Assembly (NCBI GenBank): GCA_002373505.1
Contig: DFKE01000017.1
Span: 62,001-126,000 of the forward strand
Direction of reading: 5' to 3'
DNA length: 64,000 bases
Source of the DNA: Bacteroidales bacterium UBA3653
GTDB lineage: Bacteria > Bacteroidota > Bacteroidia > Bacteroidales > Paludibacteraceae
A model generated the notes under the pieces. The model saw only the letters and a list, made by a program, of their open reading frames with translations, was not told the DNA's origin and ran no database searches. Every line of letters begins with the position of its first letter. The first letter of the stretch is position 1. Shown one piece after another: positions 60,657 to 64,000 of the stretch. Position numbers and translations under genes: made by a program.

Positions 60657-61670
60657 ATGAAACTGTTAATTACCGGTGGAGCCGGGTTTATAGGAAGTAA
60701 CTTATGCGAGTTCTTCGTGAATGAAGGATTTGATGTGGTGTGCTTGGATAATCTGAGTACGGGATTTAAGCATAACATTGAGCCGCTGATAGGTAAACCC
60801 AATTTCCGATTTATCGAAGGTGATATACGGGATTTGGATACTTGTCGCGAAGCGGTCAAAGGATGCGACGTGGTGTTGCATGAAGCGGCATTAGGCTCCG
60901 TGCCACGCAGTATCAATGATCCGATCAATACGAATGCAAATAATATCACAGGATTCCTCAATATGCTTGTTGCCGCGCGGGATGAGAAGGTAAAACGGTT
61001 TGTCTATGCGGCATCATCCTCTACCTACGGCGACAGCAAGGAACTGCCGAAGATAGAGCATAATATCGGCAGGCCGCTTTCGCCGTATGCGATTACGAAG
61101 TTTGTGAACGAACTATATGCCAATGTGTTCACTTCGCTCTACGGCATAGAGACGATAGGTCTGCGGTATTTTAATGTGTTCGGTCGTCGGCAGGACCCGA
61201 ATGGTGCTTATGCCGCAGTGATACCGCTGTGGGTGAAGGCACTGATCAACCACGAATCACCGTATATCAATGGTGATGGTTCGTACTCGCGTGATTTCAC
61301 GTATATAGATAATGTGATTCAGGCGAACTATCTTGCAGCAACCGTCTCGCATGATGAGATCGTGAAACGCGCATCGCTATACAATATGAACCTGCCGCAG
61401 AATGCGCCAGTGGATCTGGTGTTCAATGTGGCATACGGGGGAAACACAACGCTGAATGATTTGTTCCGCTGTTTGCGAGAGAACTTGGCGAAATATGATC
61501 CGGCTATTGCGGCTATTGAACCGACTTATCGCGAGAATCGCGCCGGAGATATCCCGCATAGCCAGGCGTCGATCATCAAAGCACAGCGGATACTGGGATA
61601 CCAGCCACGCTACAGCGCAACTGAAGGTTTCGCAGAAGCGTGTCAGTGGTACTATCAAAATCTGAAATAG
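60657..61670 (+). CDS. wbpP: UDP-HexNAc 4-epimerase, WbpP/Gne-like
   Basis: A 337-residue extended SDR: ITGGAGFIGSNLCEFF (5-20), HEAALGSVPRSINDPINTN (about 80-98), catalytic YAASSSTYGDS and YAITKFVNE (YxxxK), as in the WbpP group that interconverts UDP-GlcNAc and UDP-GalNAc or their uronic acids. The sequence looks more GC-rich than the neighbouring genes. It probably supplies a HexNAc donor for the same glycan. Confidence 0.88.
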   Translation: MKLLITGGAGFIGSNLCEFFVNEGFDVVCLDNLSTGFKHNIEPLIGKPNFRFIEGDIRDLDTCREAVKGCDVVLHEAALGSVPRSINDPINTNANNITGFLNMLVAARDEKVKRFVYAASSSTYGDSKELPKIEHNIGRPLSPYAITKFVNELYANVFTSLYGIETIGLRYFNVFGRRQDPNGAYAAVIPLWVKALINHESPYINGDGSYSRDFTYIDNVIQANYLAATVSHDEIVKRASLYNMNLPQNAPVDLVFNVAYGGNTTLNDLFRCLRENLAKYDPAIAAIEPTYRENRAGDIPHSQASIIKAQRILGYQPRYSATEGFAEACQWYYQNLK

Positions 61671-61677
61671 ATTACAG

Positions 61678-61716
61678 ATGCAAAGCATTTAGAAGCTTCG
61701 CTTATAGAACTTCGTT
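61678..61716 (+). repeat. Three-unit hairpin string before IVP gene 2
   Basis: ATGC-AAA-GCAT (61678-61688), AAGC-TTC-GCTT (61693-61703) and AAC-TTC-GTT (61708-61716), with linkers TTAG / ATAG / TTAG. Confidence 0.5.
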
Positions 61717-61732
61717 TTAGTTGTTGAGAGAT

Positions 61733-62128
61733 ATGGAAATGAATTATTCGTATAGGAAACTTAATGTGTACAAGTATGCTATAGCATTGGTGGTTGATAC
61801 GTATCGCTTAATTGATACATTCCCGAAAACGGAGATGTACGCCTTAAGTGATCAACTGCGCAGGGCGATTGTATCCGTGCCGTCGAATATCGCAGAGGGT
61901 TTAAGTCGAACATCCAATAAAGAGAAAAGTCATTTCCTTGATATCGCGTATGGCTCTTTAATGGAGACACATTGCCAATTGGAAATAGCGGTGGATTTGA
62001 AGTATATTAGTGAAGAAGAATTCCGAATTCTTGAAAAGAAGATAGATGAGGAAGCGGCGATTATCGCAGGAATGCGCAAGAAACTAACTGACACTAAAGC
62101 GGGAAACCGCTCTGACACTAATAACTGA
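61733..62128 (+). CDS. Four-helix-bundle protein (23S IVP/Avd-like) 2
   Basis: A 131-residue family member: YRKLNVYKYAIALVVDTYRL, LSDQLRRAIVSVPSNIAEGL (about 39-58) and FLDIAYGSLMETHCQLEIAV, similar to the copy at 52596. The last ten residues (TDTKAGNRSDTN) are not part of the family and are encoded by a hairpin string (62088-62121) that also appears at the start of the next gene. Function unknown; placed between the epimerase and a glycosyltransferase. Confidence 0.87.
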   Translation: MEMNYSYRKLNVYKYAIALVVDTYRLIDTFPKTEMYALSDQLRRAIVSVPSNIAEGLSRTSNKEKSHFLDIAYGSLMETHCQLEIAVDLKYISEEEFRILEKKIDEEAAIIAGMRKKLTDTKAGNRSDTNN

Positions 62129-62301
62129 ATTCTAGAGCCTATGGCTTAAGATACTTTGTATTAAGTGACAGATACTACGTATTAAGTGACAGATACTTCG
62201 TATTAAGTGACAAGAAAAAATGAAAAATTACACTGACACTAAAGCGGGAAAACGCTCTGATACTAAAACTGCAAGCAGTTCTAAGAAGGCACTAAAAGTG
62301 C
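62088..62301 (+). repeat. Long hairpin string spanning two gene ends
   Basis: Linker CTGACACTAA flanks AGCGG-GAAA-CCGCT (62098-62111). Then AGCC-TAT-GGCT (62136-62146) and three ATAC-NNN-GTAT hairpins (62151-62161, 62172-62182, 62193-62203) separated by TAAGTGACAG. Inside the next gene are CTGACACTAA, AGCG-GGAAAA-CGCT (62243-62256), CTGATACTAA, AACTGC-AA-GCAGTT (62267-62280) and GCACT-AAA-AGTGC (62289-62301). Confidence 0.7.
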
Positions 62302-63287
62302 TCTTCATCGCTTCCGGCAATCATGGAGCGGTGTCTCCTGTGGTAGGAAATCAGGCAGAGGCTTTGATGTCCGAAGGAGTGGAGATTGAGTGGTACTTGC
62401 TTAAAGGAAAGGGATTCAAAGGTTACTTGCGTAATGTGATGCCTTTGCGGAAATACCTGAACGAGCATAAGTATGATGCTATCCATGCGCATTATTCGCT
62501 TTCTGCTTTTGCCGCCAGCTTGGCGGGGGCAAAGCCATTGGTCGTATCGCTGATGGGGAGCGATGTGAAAGCCGCCGGATGGTATAAATTCATCATTCGT
62601 CTCTTTGCCTGGCTCTTTCGTTGGAAAGCCATTATCGTCAAATCATCCGACATGTATCGGGATTTGGGTATCAAACGGGCGATCGTTATTCCTAATGGAG
62701 TGAATTTAGATAGATTCCAACCTATGGATAAAGAAGCATGCCAGAAGAGATTAGGATGGGAGACTGAGTGTCCAGATTCTTCGGATACAGATGCTGCGCA
62801 TTTAGATAATAGAAAGGTGCATATACTGTTTCCTGCAAATGCAGCGAGACCGGAGAAAGATTATCCGCTGGCGGAGGCAGCGGTTAAAAGAGTGAGGGAG
62901 TTAGAGAATGAGAGAGTGAGGGAGTTAGAGTTGCATGCATTTGAGAATACACCGAACGAAGAGACTCCATATTGGTATAATGCTGCGGATGTAGTACTAA
63001 TGACCAGCAAATGGGAAGGAAGTCCGAATGCTATTAAAGAGGCAATGGCTTGTTCGCGACCTATAGTAGCTACCAATGTGGGAGATATCGTGGAGCGAGT
63101 GAGCGGTGTGGATGGATGTTTTGTTGTTGGGGTGAAAGAGTTAGAGAGTGAGAGAGTTAGAGAGTTAGCGGAAGATTTGATAAGAGCCTTGGACTATTCG
63201 GAAACGAAAGGCAGGGAGAAGATTATTGCTGATGGGTTGGATGTACGAGAGATAAACCAGAGGCTGATAGAGGTGTATAGAGGGTAG
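62220..63287 (+). CDS. Family 4 glycosyltransferase with repeat-derived N-terminus and inserts
   Basis: A 355-residue GT4: LKVLFIASGNHGAVSPVVGN (about 24-43), HAHYSLSAFAASLAG, VIPNGVNLDRFQP (about 158-170), and SKWEGSPNAIKEAMACSRPIV (about 262-282) with the E(x)7E motif. Residues 4-20 (YTDTKAGKRSDTKTASS) are encoded by the hairpin string at 62233-62280 and have no counterpart in the family. Two further in-frame repeats encode RVRELENERVREL (62886-62935) and ELESERVREL (63138-63175). The enzyme core appears complete. Confidence 0.85.
   Translation: MKNYTDTKAGKRSDTKTASSSKKALKVLFIASGNHGAVSPVVGNQAEALMSEGVEIEWYLLKGKGFKGYLRNVMPLRKYLNEHKYDAIHAHYSLSAFAASLAGAKPLVVSLMGSDVKAAGWYKFIIRLFAWLFRWKAIIVKSSDMYRDLGIKRAIVIPNGVNLDRFQPMDKEACQKRLGWETECPDSSDTDAAHLDNRKVHILFPANAARPEKDYPLAEAAVKRVRELENERVRELELHAFENTPNEETPYWYNAADVVLMTSKWEGSPNAIKEAMACSRPIVATNVGDIVERVSGVDGCFVVGVKELESERVRELAEDLIRALDYSETKGREKIIADGLDVREINQRLIEVYRG
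62886..62935 (+). repeat. In-frame NEL/NER-type repeat in GT4 gene (first)
   Basis: Tandem GAGTGAGGGAGTTA / GAGAATGAGA words encoding RVRELENERVREL in frame. Confidence 0.7.
63138..63175 (+). repeat. In-frame NEL/NER-type repeat in GT4 gene (second)
   Basis: GAGTTAGAGAGTGAGAGAGT words encoding ELESERVREL, about 200 bases after the first copy in the same gene. Confidence 0.7.
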
Positions 63288-63289
63288 AG

Positions 63290-63362
63290 TGGAATTGGGA
63301 ATTGGTAGTTGGTAATTGGTAATTGGTGATTGGTAGTTGGTAATTGGTAATTTGTAGTTGAG
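63290..63362 (+). repeat. Low-complexity GGTAATT array
   Basis: About nine tandem copies of a 7-base unit GGTAATT/GGTAGTT between the GT4 gene and IVP gene 3. Confidence 0.8.
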
Positions 63363-63364
63363 AT

Positions 63365-63718
63365 ATGAATAGTCAGGATGTACTAAATATGTGTATAGCA
63401 TTCTCGGTAAAAATGAATAAACTGAGAAAGTATTTGCGTGAAACCCAACATGAGTACAATAACTCTGATCAGATACAGAGAAGTGGGACGAGTATCGGCG
63501 CGAACTACAGTGAGGCTTGTGATGCGGAAAGTAAAGCAGACTTTGTGCACAAGATGGGAATTGCTCAGAAGGAATGTAATGAAACAATATACTGGTTGAA
63601 AGTATTATATGGTTCAGAGTTGATTACGAAAGAGTATTATGAGGAATTGCTGAGGGATGTGGAAAAAATATATGGAATCTTGACCGCCAGTATAAGGACT
63701 GCTAAGTCAAAACTATAG
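63365..63718 (+). CDS. Four-helix-bundle protein (23S IVP/Avd-like) 3
   Basis: A 117-residue member of the same broad family, but a different subgroup: IQRSGTSIGANYSEACDAES (about 37-56), FVHKMGIAQKECNETIYWLK (about 60-79) and YYEELLRDVEKIYGILTASI. It shares the general SxxanyxEA signature rather than the SNIAEG of copies 1 and 2. It is again flanked by tandem low-complexity DNA. Function unknown. Confidence 0.87.
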   Translation: MNSQDVLNMCIAFSVKMNKLRKYLRETQHEYNNSDQIQRSGTSIGANYSEACDAESKADFVHKMGIAQKECNETIYWLKVLYGSELITKEYYEELLRDVEKIYGILTASIRTAKSKL

Positions 63719-63732
63719 ATGATAGATTATAA

Positions 63733-64000
63733 ATGATAATAGAAACAACAATGGGAGTAGAACTGGCATTAGGATTTGTGTTATCCTATGTGGCAAATAA
63801 TATACCGACCATAAAAGCATGGTTGGAAGGTAATCCTAGTATAAATAACAAGCTAGAAGCCTGTTATCAGCTTGCTGTGGATAAATGGAATGTAGATTCG
63901 GGAACGAAAGATGCGTATCGTCAAGGAGGAATGGAACGGCATATTGATGAGCTAAAGGACTATATCATCAATCCGCAAAAGGGAAAGCATCCGAAGGAGA
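63733..64000 (+). CDS. Incomplete ORF at right edge, unknown function
   Basis: Open from ATG at 63733 (or 63751) to the window end without a stop. It begins MIIETTMGVELALGFVLS, with a weakly hydrophobic N-terminus, then KAWLEGNPSINNKLEACYQL and EKDY-type charged helices. Not recognised. It may be the start of a larger protein such as a STAND-type NTPase, but that is only a guess from the helical, domain-like N-terminus. Confidence 0.5.
   Translation, partial: MIIETTMGVELALGFVLSYVANNIPTIKAWLEGNPSINNKLEACYQLAVDKWNVDSGTKDAYRQGGMERHIDELKDYIINPQKGKHPKE

Noticed and set aside
52596..63718. Diversity-generating retroelement suggested by the Avd-like proteins
   Set aside because: No reverse transcriptase and no template/variable repeat pair were seen; orphan IVP-family genes are common without retroelements.

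Overview
The window reads as chromosomal DNA of a member of the Bacteroidales (phylum Bacteroidota). The evidence is a BspA-type leucine-rich-repeat tail at the left edge, repeated promoters of the Bacteroidota form (TTG, 20 bases, TAnnTTTG), few Shine-Dalgarno sites, a rubrerythrin/superoxide dismutase pair of Bacteroides type, and a large surface-polysaccharide locus with ABC-transporter export. No rRNA, tRNA, CRISPR array or intact insertion sequence was recognised.

Region 1 (1-12,230) is mostly housekeeping: BspA-like tail, an unknown small ORF, DUF177/YceD plus rpmF (L32), a pseudouridine synthase, a giant MMPL/RND exporter, two paralogous ABC-2 polysaccharide permeases, a GxxExxY protein, a ComM/YifB ATPase, and a sodB-rbr pair on the minus strand. 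Several gaps hold strings of tiny perfect hairpins joined by constant linkers.

Region 2 (12,231-13,150) is scar tissue: a rhuM gene with an internal deletion, an orphan Fic-type winged-helix domain and a 16-bp tandem repeat. Region 3 (13,151-42,773) is the main polysaccharide locus. It holds a Wzt ATPase; a deoxy-amino-sugar module (2,3-dehydratase, Gfo/Idh ketoreductase, DegT aminotransferase); three unknown AT-rich genes; an acyl-building module (PglD-like acyltransferase, stand-alone adenylation enzyme, GNAT, FkbH, MaoC, two SDRs, three acyl carrier proteins, KAS III, LbH acyltransferase); a KAP-type ATPase; glycosyltransferases; the UDP-L-FucNAc trio fnlA-fnlB-fnlC; deacetylases; and fdtA.

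Region 4 (42,774-52,996) is an AT-rich island splitting fdtA from fdtC-fdtB. It carries two gene relics and then a compact set of defence-like genes: a methylase-type target-recognition protein without methylase motifs, an SMC/RecF-like ATPase, a small protein, two HEPN proteins with RxxxxH motifs, a KAP ATPase and a putative PD-(D/E)XK protein. Its edges carry the same low-complexity TACACCATACAC-type repeat in opposite orientations.

Region 5 (52,997-64,000) resumes the polysaccharide locus: fdtC, fdtB, an LTA-synthase-like sulfatase-fold membrane enzyme, glycosyltransferases, a CapA protein, a TupA-like ATP-grasp protein, a WbpP-like epimerase and two four-helix-bundle (23S IVP/Avd-like) genes, ending in an incomplete ORF.

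Together the genes suggest an ABC-exported O-antigen or capsule containing FucNAc, Fuc3NAc and an acylated amino-deoxy sugar. The most unusual signals are the hairpin strings, short repeat words inserted in frame into unrelated proteins, two poly-G tracts in modification genes, and the candidate HEPN/KAP/ATPase defence set inserted into the fdt operon.
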